DNA of 64,000 nt from Prorocentrum cordatum (taxonomy: Eukaryota > Sar > Dinophyceae > Prorocentrales > Prorocentraceae): contig CAUYUJ010020170.1 of NCBI GenBank assembly GCA_963575745.1, positions 152,501 through 216,500 of the forward strand, given 5' to 3'. The notes beneath the pieces were generated by a model that saw only the letters and a program-made list of their open reading frames with translations, did not search any database and was not told the origin of the DNA. Each line of letters opens with the position of its first letter. Position 1 is the first letter of the stretch. Positions 22,268 through 33,255 of this stretch are shown in pieces. Both the position numbers and the translations under genes were made by a program.

Positions 22268-22740
22268 GTCGTCGTCCTCCTCCTCCTCCTCCTCCTCCTC
22301 CTCCTCCTCCTCCTCCCCTCTCCTCCCCGTCCTCGTCTTCCTCTTCCTCATCCTCCTCCTCTTCCTCTCCTCCTCTCCTCTCCTCCTCCTCCTCCTCCTC
22401 CTCCTCCTCTCCTCTCCTCCTCCTCCTCCCCTTCCTTTTCCTCCTTGTCCTCCTCCTCCTCCTCCTCGTCCTTCTCCTCCTCGTCCTCCTCCTCCTTTTT
22501 CTCCGTTTCCTCCGCCTCCTCGTTCTCCTCCTGTTCGTCCTTCTCTCCCCCCCCCCCGTCCGCAAGGACGAGGGCGGCCCTCTCGCTGTCTCGCCCCCCT
22601 TTCCTCCTCGTCGTCGCGCGCCGCAGTCCTCGCAATTGAGGAGGAGGAGAAGGAGGAGGAATAATAATTAAGAGGAGGAGGAGGAGGAGGAGGAGGAGGA
22701 GGAGGAGGAGGAGGAGGAAGAGGAGGAGGAGGAGGAGGAG
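22268..22740. repeat. Opposed TCC and GGA trinucleotide tracts
   Basis: TCC/TCT tract at about 22268-22555, unique spacer 22556-22636, then GGA tract 22637-22740. Since GGA is the complement of TCC, the pair forms a large inverted repeat that could extrude as a hairpin. Confidence 0.9.
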
Positions 22741-22985
22741 TGTTTACGTGCCACGTCGTGCTCTGTCATGCTACGCTTTGGTCATCAACGCCATGCTATA
22801 CAATGTTATGTTGGGGTCCGCTGTGCGATGCCATGCTTTGCGCTGCAAAAAAAAATGTCATGCAATTCTTCAGTATGCCACGCCACGCCATGTTGTGACA
22901 CACTACGCTTTGCGGTGCTCTTCAACGCCATGCCACGCCATGCTCTACAATGCATCGCGTACCCTTTCGAGATCACTGCCCCGCT
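22741..22985. repeat. Degenerate CCATGCTnTnCAATGC repeat
   Basis: Irregular repeats around the words CGCCATGC, TACGCTTTG and CTACAATG with 15-30 base spacing. Possibly a decayed minisatellite. No coding content. Confidence 0.55.
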
Positions 22986-23638
22986 CGACGTCCGATTTTG
23001 CGAGTAGAGATGGGATCTACGCCATGGTAAGGGATGGGAGGGAGGGGTAGGCTGTCATATACGACGCGAGCGCAGCTAGCTTGTCCTCCCCCCTCCTCCT
23101 CTTCCTCCTTCTCCTCTTCCTCATCCCCCACCTCCCAATCGCCGCGGCCGTCCGCAAGGACGACCGGCGGCCGTCCGCAAGGACGAGGGTGATCAAGCGC
23201 CTCTTCGAAAACCCCTTCCCTCAACTACTCCCTAATTACCCCGTCCCCCCTCCGCAATCCTCCCCCCGCTTCCGCGGGTGATCAAGCGAGCGAAGGAGGA
23301 CGAATAGAAAATCAGTTCCCCCAAAGGGGCAAAAGCAAACGCCGGGGGGCGGACGATTAAAAAAACAGTTTCCGGCGGCTGAATTCTATTGGTCCGCCCC
23401 ACTCAATCATTTTGGGGGGTCCGGGGGGGAGGGGGGGGGTGGGCGATTTTTTTAAATCGTTTTCCTGCATTACAGACAAGGCCCGCGCCTTCCAAGAAGC
23501 AGGGGTGCTTCCATGAAGCCTTCCCCCCTCCCCCTGCCCTCTTCTGCGCGTGCTGAAAGTGGGCGGCGGCAGGTGGAGGGCTGCAGCAACAACAAGCACA
23601 TCGGGGGCCAGGCAGCAAGGCACAAGACCGAGGAGAGA
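22986..23638. other. No gene recognised
   Basis: Pyrimidine-rich 23080-23135, a duplicated GGCCGTCCGCAAGGACGA (23146 and about 23169) and unique sequence. No motif in any frame. Confidence 0.5.
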
Positions 23639-23672
23639 AGGAGGGAGGGAGGATCGATCCTCCCTCCCTCCT
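23639..23672. repeat. Perfect 34-base palindrome
   Basis: Self-complementary stretch centred on ATCGAT, with arms of GGAGGGAGGG type, lying within purine/pyrimidine-rich DNA. Could be a junction of inverted duplication. Confidence 0.85.
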
Positions 23673-23713
23673 CCTCCCTCCTGCCTCCGTCTTCGATTCG
23701 ACGAAAATCCTCT

Positions 23714-23815
23714 GTTTCAGGTTCCGGAATCACCTGGAACCGTTCCGGGGTGATTCTGGAAACTTGACACTGACCGTTTCAGGTTCCGGAATCACCCTGG
23801 AACCGTTCCGGGGTG
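23714..23815. repeat. Two hairpins of the GGAACCGTTCC family
   Basis: 23716-23757 and 23777-23815 each consist of AGGTTCCGGAATCACC, a GGAACCGTTCC core and GGGGTGA. The first is a closed foldback; the second resembles half of a satellite C unit. They flank the left side of the 24-bp and 191-bp arrays. Confidence 0.75.
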
Positions 23816-23844
23816 AAAACCCATCTGGACACATTTTGAGCTCC

Positions 23845-24480
23845 TTACAGAAGCCCTTAGTGGCCTCCTTACAGAAGCCCTCTTAGTGGCCTCCTTTCAG
23901 AAGCCCTCACTGGCCTACTTTCAGAAGCCCTCTTAGTGGCCTCCTTTCAGAAGCCCTCACTGGGCTCCTTACAGAAGCCCTCTTAGTGGCCTCCTTACAG
24001 AAGCCCTCACTGGGCTCCTTGCAGAAGCCCTCACTGGGCTCCTTGCAGAAGCCCTCACTGGGCTCCTTGCAGAAGCCCTCACTGGGCTCTTTGCAGAAGC
24101 CCTCACTGGGCTCCTTGCAGAAGCCCTCACTGGGCTCCTTGCAGAAGCCCTCACTGGGCTCCTTGCAGAAGCCCTCACTGGGCTCTTGCAGAAGCCCTCA
24201 CTGGGCTCCTTGCGGAAGCCCTCACTGGGCTCCTTGCAGAAGCCACTGGGCTCCTTGCAGAAGCCCTCACTGGGCTCTTTGCAGAAGCCCTCACTGGGCT
24301 CCTTGCAGAAGCCCTCACTGGGCTCCTTGCAGAAGCCCTCACTGGGCTCCTTGCAGAAGCCCTCACTGGGCTCCTTGCAGAAGCCCTCACTGGGCTCCTT
24401 GCAGAAGCCTTCACTGGGCTCCTTGCAGAAGCCCTCACTGGACTCTTTACAGAAACTCTGATTGGGCTCCTCACAGAAGC
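23845..24480. repeat. 24-bp tandem satellite
   Basis: About 26 units of CCTCACTGGGCTCCTTGCAG plus AAGC, degenerate at the left end (AGTGGCCTCCTTTCAG variants) and nearly perfect from 24000 to 24450. The 24-base period gives an eight-residue peptide repeat on both strands, which is an artefact. Confidence 0.95.
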
Positions 24481-24487
24481 CACCAAG

Positions 24488-27400
24488 AGAGCCGTTTTGC
24501 GTCGGGAGAGGGTTCCAGATGGATTTTCACCCTGGAACGGTTCCGGGGTGAAAATCCATCTGGAACCTCTCGACGCTGCGCGGGAGGGCCCAGCCGCGAA
24601 AAACAAGCTCCCCAATATGAAATTTCATTTGGAAAATTACCATTTTGGGAGCTCGGGTGCACCCCCCCCCATCCCCGACAGAGCCGTTTTGCGTCGGGAG
24701 GGGGTTCCAGATGGATTTTCACCCTGGAACGGTTCCGGGGTGAAAATCCACCTGGGACCTCCCGACGCTGCGCGGCAGGGCCCAGCCGCGAAAAACTAGC
24801 TCCCCAATAAGAGATTTCATTTGGAAAATGTCCATTTTGGGAGCTCGGGCACGCCCCTCCCATCCCCGACAGAGCCCTTTTGCGTAGGGAGGGGGTTCGC
24901 TAGACAGCCCGCCTATTCCTCCAGATCGGATTTTCAACTCCTGGAACGGTTTTTCCGGGGTGAAAATCCATTCTGGACCTGCCCGACGCTGCGCGGCCCC
25001 GGGCCTCAGGCCGCGAAAAGATTGGCCGTCGTTAAGAGATTTTTCATTTGGAAAATGGCCATTTTGGGAGCTCGGGCACGCCCCCCCCATCCCCGACAGA
25101 GCCGATTTGCGTTGGGAGGGGGTTCCAGATGGATTTTCACTCTGGAACGGTTCCGGGGTGAAAATCCAACTGGGACCTCCCGACGCTGCGCGGCAGGGCC
25201 CAGCCGCGAAAAACAAGCTCCCCAATAAGAGATTTCATTTGGAAAATTGCCATTTGGGGAGCTCGGGCACGCCCCCTCGTCCCCGACAAAGCGGTTTTGC
25301 GTCGGGAGGGGGTTCCAGATGGATTTGCACCCTGGAGCGGTTCCGGGGTGAGTGTCCATCTGGAACCTCTCGGCGCTGCGCGGGAGGGCCCAGCCGCGAA
25401 AAACGAGCTCCCCAATAAGAGATTTCATTTGGAAAAGTGCCACTTTGGGAGCTCGGGTACGCCCCCCCCATCCCCGACAGAGCCCTTTTGCGTCAAAGGG
25501 GGTTCCAAATGGATTTTCACCCTGGAACGGTTCCGGGGTGAAAATCCATCTGGGACCTCCCGACGCTGCGCGGCAGGGCCCAGCCGCGAAAAACGAGCTC
25601 CCCAATAAGAGATTTCATTTGGAAAATGGCCATTTTGGGAGCTCGGGTACGCCCCCCCCCATCCCCGACAGAGCCCTTTTGCGTCGGGAGGGGGTTCCAG
25701 ATGGATTTTCACCCTGGAACGGTTCCGGGGTGAAAATCCATCTGGGACCTCCCGACGCCGCGCGGCAGGGCCCAGCCGCGAAAAACGAGCTCCCCAATAA
25801 GAGATTTCATTTGGAAAATGGCCATTTTGAAAGCTCGGGCACGCCTCACCCATCCCCGACAGAGCGGTTCTGCGTCGGGAGGGGGTTCCAGATGGATTTT
25901 CACATTGGAACGGTTCCGGGGTGAAAATCCATCTGGGACCTCCCGACGCTGCGCGGCAGGGCCCAGCCGCGAAAAACGAGCTCCCCAATAAGAGATTTCA
26001 TTTGGAAAATTGCCATTTTGGGAGCTCGGGTACGCCTCACACATCCCCGACAGAGCCCTTTTGCGTCGGGAGGGGGTTCCAGATGGATTTTCACCTTGGA
26101 ACGGTTCCGGGGTGAAAATCCATCTGGGACCTCCCGACGCTGCGCGGCAGGGCCCAGCCGCGAAAAACGAGCTCCCCAATAAGAGATTTCATTTGGAAAA
26201 TGGCCATGTTGGGAGCTCGGGTACGCCCCCCCCATCCCCGACAGAGCCGTTTTGCGTCGGGAGAGGGTTCCAGATGGATTTTCACCCTGGAACGGTTCCG
26301 GTGTGAAAATACATTTGGAACCTCTCGACGCTGCGCGGCAGGGCCCAGCCGCGAAAAACGAGCTCCCCAATAAGAGATTTCATTTGGAAAATGGCCATGT
26401 TGGGAGCTCGGGTACGCCCCCGCCATCCCCGACAGAGCCGTTTTGCGTCGGGAGAGGGTCCCAGATGGATTTTCACCCTGGAACGGTTCCGGGGTGAAAA
26501 TCCATCTGGAACCTCCCGACGCTGCGCGGCAGGGCCCAGCCGCGAAAAAACGAGCACCCCAATTAAAGAGATTCATTTGCAAAATGACAATTTTGCGAGC
26601 CTTCGGGCACCCCCCCCCCCCATCCCCGACAGAGCCGTTTTGCGTCGGGAGAGGGTCCCAGATGGATTTTCACCCTGAAGCGGTTCCGGGGTGAAAATCC
26701 ATTTGGGGCCTCCCGACGCTGCGCGGCAGGGCCCAGCCGCGAAAAACAAGCTCTCCAATGAGAGATTTCATTTGGAAACTTTGCGTCGGGAAGGGGTTCC
26801 AGATGGATTTTCACACTGGACGGATCCGGGGCGAAAATCCATCTGGGACCTCCCGACGCTGCGCGGCAGGGCCCAGCCGCGAAAAACGAGCTCCCAAATA
26901 AGAGATTTCATTTGGAAAATTGCCATTTTGGGAGCTCGGGCACGCCCCCCCATCTCCGACAGAGCCGTTTTGCGTCGGGAGGGCGTTCCAGATGGATTTT
27001 CACCTTGGAGCGGTTCCGGTGTGAAAATCCATTTGAGACCTGCCGACGCTGCGCGGCAGGGCCCAGCCGCGAAAAACAAACCCTTCAATAAGAGATTTCA
27101 TTTGGAAAATTGTCATTTTTGGGTGCTCGGGCACCCCCCCCCCCATCCCCGACAAAGCCGTTTTGCTTCGGGAGGGGGTTCCAGATGGATTTTCACGCTG
27201 GAACGGTTCCAGGGTAAAAATCCATCTGGGACCTCCCGACGCTGCGCGGCAGGGCCCAGCCGCGAAAAACGAGCTCCCCCATAAGAGATTGATTTCATTT
27301 GGAAAATAGCCATTCTGGGAGCTCGGGCACCCCCATCCCCGACAGAGCCGTTTTGCGTCGGGAGGGGGTTCCAGATGGATTTTCACATTGGAACGGTTCC

Positions 27401-29078
27401 GATGTGAAAATCCATCTGGGACCTCCCGACGCTGCGCAGCAGGGCCCAGCCGCGAAAAACGAGTTCCCCAATAAGAGATTTCATTTGGAAAATTACCATT
27501 TTGGGAGCTCGGGCGCGCCCCCCCGGCCCCGACAGAGCCGTTTTGCGTTTGGGGAGGGATCCAGATGCGTCGGGAGAGGGTCCCAGATGGATTTTCACCC
27601 TGGAACGATTCTGGCGTGAAAATCCATCTGGGACCTCCCGACGCTGCGCGGCAGGGCCCAACCGCGAAAAACGAGCTCCCCAATAAGAGGTTCATGTGGA
27701 AAATTGTCATTTTGGGAGCTCGGGTACACCCCACCCCCATCCCTGACAGAGCCGTTTTGCGTCGGGAGGGGGTTCCAGATGGATTTTCACCCTGGAGCGG
27801 TTCCGGGGTGAAAATCCATCTGGGACCTCCCGACGCTGCGCGGCAGGGCCCAGCCGCGAAAAACAAGCTCCCCACTAAGAGATTTCATTTGGAAAATGAC
27901 CATTTTGGGAGCTCGGGCACGCTCCCCCATCCCCGACAGAGCCGTTTCGCGTCGGGAGGGGGTTCCAGATGGATTTTCATTGTGGAACGGTTCCGGGGTG
28001 AAGATCCATCTGGGACCTCCCGACGCTGCGCGGCAGGGCCCAGCCGCGAAAAACGAGTTCCCCAATAAGAGATTTCATGTGGAAAATTGCCATTTGGGGA
28101 GCTCGGGTACGCCGCCCCCCCGTCCCCGACAGAGCCGTTTTGCGTCGGGAGAGGGTTCCAGATGGATTTTCACGCTGGAACGGTTCCGGGGTGAAAATCC
28201 ATTTGGGACCTCCCGACGCTGCGCGGCAAGGCCCAGCCGCGAAAAACTAGCTCCCCAATAAGAGATTTCATTTGGAAAATAGCCATTCTGGGAGCTCGGG
28301 TACACCCCTCCCCCATCCCCGACAGAGCCGTTTTGCGTCGGGAGGGGGTTCCAGATGGATTTTCACACTGGAACGGTTCCGGGGTGAAGATCCATCTGGG
28401 ACCTCCCGACGCTGCGCGGCAGGGCCCAGCCGCGAAAAACGAGCTCCCCAATAAGAGATTTCATTTGGAAAATTGCCATTTTGGGAGCTCGGGTACGCCA
28501 CCCCCCATCCCCGACAGAGCCGTTTTGCTTCGAGGGGGGTTCCAGATGGATTTTCACCCTGGAACGGTTCCGGGGTGAAAATCCATTTGGGACCTCCCGA
28601 CGCTGCGCGGCAGGGCCCAGCCGCGAAAAACAAGCTCCCCAATAAGAGATTTCATTTGGAAAATGCAAATTTTGGGAGCTCGGGTACGCCCCCCCATCCC
28701 CGACAGAGCCACTTTGCGTCGGGAGGGGGTTCCAGATGGATTTTCACGCTGGAACGGTTCCGGGGTGAAAATCCATTTGGGACCTCCCGACGCTGCGCGG
28801 CAGGGCCCAGCCGCGAAAAACAAGCCCTTCAATAAGAGATTTCATTTGGAAAATTGCCATTTTGGGAGCTCGGGTACACCTCCCCCATCCCCGACAGAGC
28901 CGTTTTGCGTCGGGAGGGGGTTCCAGATGGATTTTCACCCTGGAACGCTTCCGGGGTGAAAATCCATCTGGGACCCCCGACGCTGCGCGGGAGGGCCCAG
29001 CCGCGAAAAACAAGCTCCCCAATAAGAGATTTCATTTGGAAAATGGTCATTTTGGGAGCTCGGGTACACCAGCCCCCT
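24488..29078. repeat. 191-bp satellite C with internal 49-base palindrome (about 24 units)
   Basis: Units begin GCCGTTTTGCGTCGGGAG and spacing is mostly 191. Each holds a near-perfect palindrome with arms CCAGATGGATTTTCACCC and GGGTGAAAATCCATCTGG around TGGAACGGTTCCG. Copies lie near 24514, 24707, 25130, 25316, 25506, 25697, 25887, 26078, 26269, 26462, 26655, 26988, 27180, 27371, 27774, 27965, 28156, 28350, 28536, 28731 and 28922, with a divergent unit at about 24900-24980 and truncated ones at about 26775-26800 and 27550-27640. Both strands are open in two frames, giving many spurious proteins. Confidence 0.97.
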
Positions 29079-29128
29079 TCCCCAAGATGCGCCCGCAAGG
29101 CTCCCGAGAGCGCCCAGATGGAAAATCA

Positions 29129-29192
29129 CCCGCTTCAGGTTCCAATTTTCACCCCGGAACCGTTCCAGGGTGATTCTGGAACCTGAAACGGG
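29129..29192. repeat. Right-flank hairpin of the GGAACCGTTCC family
   Basis: Foldback with CAGGTTCCA near 29136 and TGGAACCTG near 29177 around GGAACCGTTCC. Its end GGTGATTCTGGAACCTGAAA (29169-29188, continuing CGG) is the reverse complement, with one mismatch, of 23774-23796. Confidence 0.8.
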
Positions 29193-29504
29193 TCGATGCC
29201 ACCCGAGAGGGGCCAGGAAGCGGGCGACCCCAGCAATTTTCAGAAAATCGATTTCGACGGGGCGATGCTGGCCACCGAGGGGCACCGCGGGTCGGTCGCC
29301 GTGGAGGGGGCGGCCGCTCCGCGGACAGCCCCGCCCGGCACGCCGCGGACGACGCCGCGAGGACGGAGCGGGGGCAGTTGCGGCAGCGCCCCGGCGAGGA
29401 AGCGGCAGCCCGCGCTCGGATGCGAAGGCGGCACCCGTGCACCGCGGTGCTGCCGCGGGGGCAGCCCCCCCGCGCCTGGGGGGGGCGCGTAGCTGCGACG
29501 GGGG
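29193..29504. other. GC-rich, no gene recognised
   Basis: Open frames on both strands are explained by composition. Nothing identifiable. Confidence 0.5.
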
Positions 29505-29514
29505 GTGGGCGGGT

Positions 29515-29845
29515 TCTGCTTGTGTCCCCGTCTCACGTTGTCTCTTGTTGTCAGTTGTTGTCTCCCGCTGCCTCCCGTTGCCTCCAGCTGTCACCCGTTG
29601 TCTCCCGCTGTTTCTTGTTGTTCCCCGTTGTCTCCCAATGTCTCCAGTTGCCTCCCCCCACTGTCGCCCAGTGTGTCCAGTTGTCTCCCGTTGTCTCTCG
29701 TTGTCTCCCGCTGTCTCCTGCTGTCCCCCGTTGTCTACTGGTTTCTCCCGTCTTCTCCCGTCTTGTCATGTTCCCTCCCGTTTTCTCCCGTTCTCTCAAA
29801 TAGTCTCCCGTTCTCCCCCGTTGGCTCCCGTTGTCCCATTGATAA
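29515..29845. repeat. 10-bp minisatellite TTGTCTCCCG
   Basis: About 32 degenerate units of TTGTCTCCCG (variants CTGTCTCCTG, TTGCCTCCAG), strongly pyrimidine-biased on the + strand. Confidence 0.92.
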
Positions 29846-30070
29846 TTCGAGGAGTCTCCGCTTATGCCCCTAACTGCGCCACGCAGCAAAGTTGTTTCGG
29901 GCATGCTGCCGCAAGGGTGTGATTTCTGTTCGGGGGATCCTGAATTCGGGTGCGCGGGTCCGTTGTTTCATTGCGGATGGCGACCGTGGCATTGTATTCG
30001 CTCGTGCCCCAAAACGCACGGGCTGATGAAACATTCGTTGGACATTATAACGGGTTCCTCGTTGGCCCAG

Positions 30071-30533
30071 GAGATGTGCCCGCGCTCTTGGAAATGCAGA
30101 ACGTCACGAGTAGGTAATCTGATCAATTCGCTCCTTGCGAAGCCTGGCGAATGAGATCGGCAGAACTTGTAGATGTTCAATGATTTGGTTTCTCCGGATG
30201 TTGCAATATTGCCAGCTGCTTGATTACATTGCCGTGAACTGAACTGTTCAGATGCTAGAATCTAATCTACGCTGCCTGACTGCCCGCATAAATGGGCCGA
30301 AGGATCCATTTCTCTTTGTCGTCCATTTCGCCCTCCTTGTCGTCAGTTTTCATGTCTCTTGGGTGCACTTCCGAACGAGCTCCGACGTTGCTGCGAATGT
30401 GTTGCGCATTACGTCTTGCAGGTGCATGATCCCCACGCTGACTGAGGGGCTCATCGAGATGTGCAAAGTTCTGCCAGACAACCCTGCGGATTATCTGGCG
30501 ACTTACGTGGATTGCAAGCTTCTCGCTGTCTAG
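30071..30533 (+). CDS. DPY-30-domain protein, last two exons
   Basis: Exon 30071-30113 (preceded by CCCAG, followed by GTAATCT) joins exon 30422-30533 (preceded by CTTGCAG) in frame, with the stop TAG at 30531-30533. The last exon encodes CMIPTLTEGLIEMCKVLPD then NPADYLATYVDCKLLAV. The spacing P-x-L-x-x-GL...P-x-NP-x-x-[YF]LA-x-Y is the signature of the DPY-30/RIIa-like dimerisation helices found in COMPASS DPY30 and in ciliary proteins such as adenylate kinase 7. Those helices bind an amphipathic anchoring helix. The motif is C-terminal, as in AK7-type proteins, so a flagellar role is possible (inference). Splice sites are GT..AG followed by G, as is usual in dinoflagellates. Upstream exons were not located; they may lie in 29846-30060 or beyond the repeats. 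Confidence 0.7.
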
Positions 30534-31412
30534 GTGTGATGCCCATTATGTTACTTGAGTGTCTTTCTGTATGTGTCATCCAATTTCCGACCAGCTGACC
30601 AGCGATCGTCGCCGATCGCTAGCATGATTGACCCGCTGAGGGCCCCTGTCGACCAGTGTGCACGAACAGTGGCATGTGGCAGCCGCAAGGAGAGTAAGGT
30701 GACCAAGGGATTGAAGCATGGGAAGGCAGGAAAGGGAAGTACGGAAATGGGCCTTGTCGCGATGCGACAGCTCAAGTCACGATGAAGACCACCACCATCA
30801 GGGCAAATGCGAGCAGCCGTTACCATCCTCATTGCGAAAGCTTGCGCAGTGATTCCGGGGAACGCGAAAGCAGCGGCCAGGATGTTTGAGGGAGGAGGCA
30901 AAGAGTGCAGGAGGGAGCGAGGGATCGAGAGGGCAAGGAGGGGTAGTGGGATCGGGAGGCTTCTGGTTTTGGTATGCAGATACAAAAAAACTATGGGGGT
31001 GGTTTGGGAATGCGTTGGGGATGCAGGTTCAGGGTTTGGAGATGCTTTGGAGCCCGTGTTGGCATCGGGAGGCCTCTTGATACTTCCAGGAGAGGAGCCA
31101 TCCAGAGAGGGAGGAGCAGGAGGAGCAGGAGGAGGAACTGAAAGAAGAAACGGAAGGAGAAGGAGGAAGAGGAGGAGAATGAGGAGGAGGAGGAGGAGGA
31201 GGATCCAACAGAATGAGAAACGGAGCGGAAAGAGAAACGTAAGGAGAAGGGAAAGGAGGCGGCGGAGGACCAAACCATCGGCAGCGGCAGGAGAAGCGGA
31301 ATGAAAAGGAGGAGGGGGAGGAGGAGGAGGACCAAAGTAAACCTACCTCCTCCTCTTCCAACGCCGTCGACGACGACGACGAGGCAGCTGCACTTGAGGT
31401 TGATGATGAGCT
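30534..31412. other. Downstream of the DPY-30 gene; no gene recognised
   Basis: Unique-looking sequence with a purine-rich tract (GGA units) at about 31095-31330 and GACGACGAC near 31368. Frames on the minus strand through the tract are leucine-rich artefacts. Confidence 0.5.
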
Positions 31413-32153
31413 TTGCGCTCTCTCTCTTCTGACCTTTCTGCTGGGCGACGCAGCGCAGCACGTGCCCTGCGCTCACAGTCGGTGGAAGAAACTTCTGAGC
31501 AGTGGCGCAGGAGGTTTACGTCAGAGACATTTTCATTATCCAGGCGTGCCGCTCGATGTAGAATTGGCCCGATGAATCGAAACGGACGTCTGGTGCAGGC
31601 GCCCCCTCCGAGTCATGAGCAATGGCTCCAGGTCTGGCAAGCTCCTGGAAGTAAAGAATATATGACGGTGGAGGAAGCGGGCTGGGAGACTTGGCGAGCG
31701 AAGAGGGAGGGGGAGGTATACCAATGGGATTTGATGGAGGAGGAGGAGGAGTTGGAGCTGTCGCAACAAGGTTTAAATCATATTCGGTTCTATATCAAGA
31801 GGGCACCTGAGCGTAGAGCGGTTCCAGAAGGCAGCGCGCCACATTTATGGCATCAGTTGTTTTTTTCTACGAGGAAGGTTCAGCAGCAAGGGGGCGTGGG
31901 TTATGATGCTTCTATGCCAAGAGCCCCTTGGTTGTGGTGGATCATCTCGGTGGGCTTCGCAAAAAACAAGGCACTATTATACGACGCCGGTATGTTTGCA
32001 TCGAAATCGGGAACGCGGCTTCCAAACAGTGCCCAACATGGACCCAGAGGGAAATTCGTCGTTCATGTTTTACATGTCCTGGGGAAGGCCTTCTATTCAC
32101 GAGTGTTGAGCAGAGTGCCCTTTCAACATCATCATGTATTGATTTCGCACTAG
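31413..32153 (+). CDS. Hypothetical open frame, function unknown
   Basis: A 246-codon frame that is less repetitive than its surroundings. It carries tryptophan-rich, ordinary-looking sequence (EQWLQVWQAPGSKEY, GWETWRAKREGEVYQWD) followed by a short acidic run from GGA repeats (EEEEELEL). From about 31905 a second + frame looks equally protein-like (RRRYVCIEIGNAASKQCPT), which suggests a frameshift and decay. No family recognised. Could be a transposon remnant or an exon cluster. Confidence 0.25.
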   Translation: MRSLSSDLSAGRRSAARALRSQSVEETSEQWRRRFTSETFSLSRRAARCRIGPMNRNGRLVQAPPPSHEQWLQVWQAPGSKEYMTVEEAGWETWRAKREGEVYQWDLMEEEEELELSQQGLNHIRFYIKRAPERRAVPEGSAPHLWHQLFFSTRKVQQQGGVGYDASMPRAPWLWWIISVGFAKNKALLYDAGMFASKSGTRLPNSAQHGPRGKFVVHVLHVLGKAFYSRVLSRVPFQHHHVLISH

Positions 32154-33255
32154 CTGCGTGAGGCCGCCATTTGCATTGTTCAGATGAGTTGTTGGTGATT
32201 GTGTCGTGTGAAGCGCTCTTTTGTGATGATCCTTAAGGACATGACCAGCGCCTGTGGGAGTTCTGATTGCACAGACTCAGAAATCGCGATTGCGCAGTCC
32301 ACCTCGGAGACGAATCGTGCCCTCTGCAGGTAGTAATGGGAGAAGAGCATGGTTGAATTAACTGCTGGTGAGACCACCATTCTTGTCAAACCGTTCCGAG
32401 GCGGCGTCAGAGGGGGGGGGCCTTCACCATGGCCGCGTTCTTAGGTACTTTTCTCGGGCTGCTCTGCAGTGAGCCGAGTAATGGGGTCGAGTCGACTTGG
32501 TGTCGCGTTTCCTCGTTTCGAAGTGGCTGGAGTTTCAGTGTGGTTTCAGGTTGTTGACGCATGCATCTGATGTAAACAAAACCATTGTGGCCTCGAGTAA
32601 CGTCACCCTGGGGTGCCTTTTCGGGAACGTTCAGGAGATGGACGGGGCTTTCGATTCAGTGATGAAGCCCTTTGGGTACGTCCAGAAGCAAGAGTGTTCG
32701 ACGCATTTCGCTTCCCAGTGGACTCGGGCTCGGCAGGCAACCCGAAAGGGCATCGCGGGCATCCAGGGAAAAAATCAAGGACATCGCGATGCGCTTGGGC
32801 CCCCGCTGCCGAGTTCGAGATTCCAGCCGCCAGGATGTCACTGGGGGCTGCTTGGCAGCAAGGACTGCAGGCTACCGCGTCGGTGGCCTATGGTCGCTGG
32901 CCATCCTTTTTAAAGTTGCGCACGTGCTTGCTCGTGGGCAGCGCGCACAATGCTCCGCCCTCAGGCTTGGCGCCGTTCGTTCCAAGCAAGGCCGATCGCC
33001 GCCGCCTGGACGGTTGTTCGGCCCCCCATGGCGCGGAGTGCGACGCTGGGGAGAGCGACGGTGCGCGAGGAAACCAAGACTACGAGTCGCTTTCGCACCT
33101 CCTAGGTCCTTACGTACACCTTAGGCGATGCTTAAGAAAACTTAAGTTTTCGGCCAGAGCCTCGATTATTCTTAACGTTTCAATGTAAATCTTAAGATGT
33201 TAATGGAAATGTTGGGTTTTTTATTCAAGTTCTGAGACTATGAATTTCTTAACCC
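32154..33255. other. No gene recognised
   Basis: 32400-33100 has frames open on the + strand without recognisable motifs. 33110-33255 is markedly AT-rich with several CTTAAG/TTAAG words, unlike the rest of the window. Confidence 0.45.

Noticed and set aside
23845-24480. CRISPR-like array
   Set aside because: Units are contiguous 24-mers with no unique spacers, and the genome context is eukaryotic.
24770-24790. GGC-CCA-GCC in satellite C as members of the hairpin family
   Set aside because: Present once per satellite unit by descent, without an independent covarying outer stem.
24488-29078. Dozens of 60-290 residue open frames on both strands
   Set aside because: They are translations of the 191-bp satellite; the repeated peptide reflects DNA repetition and both strands are equally open.
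31413-32153. Zinc-ribbon transposase
   Set aside because: Cys spacing in the alternative frame does not fit a known transposase motif.
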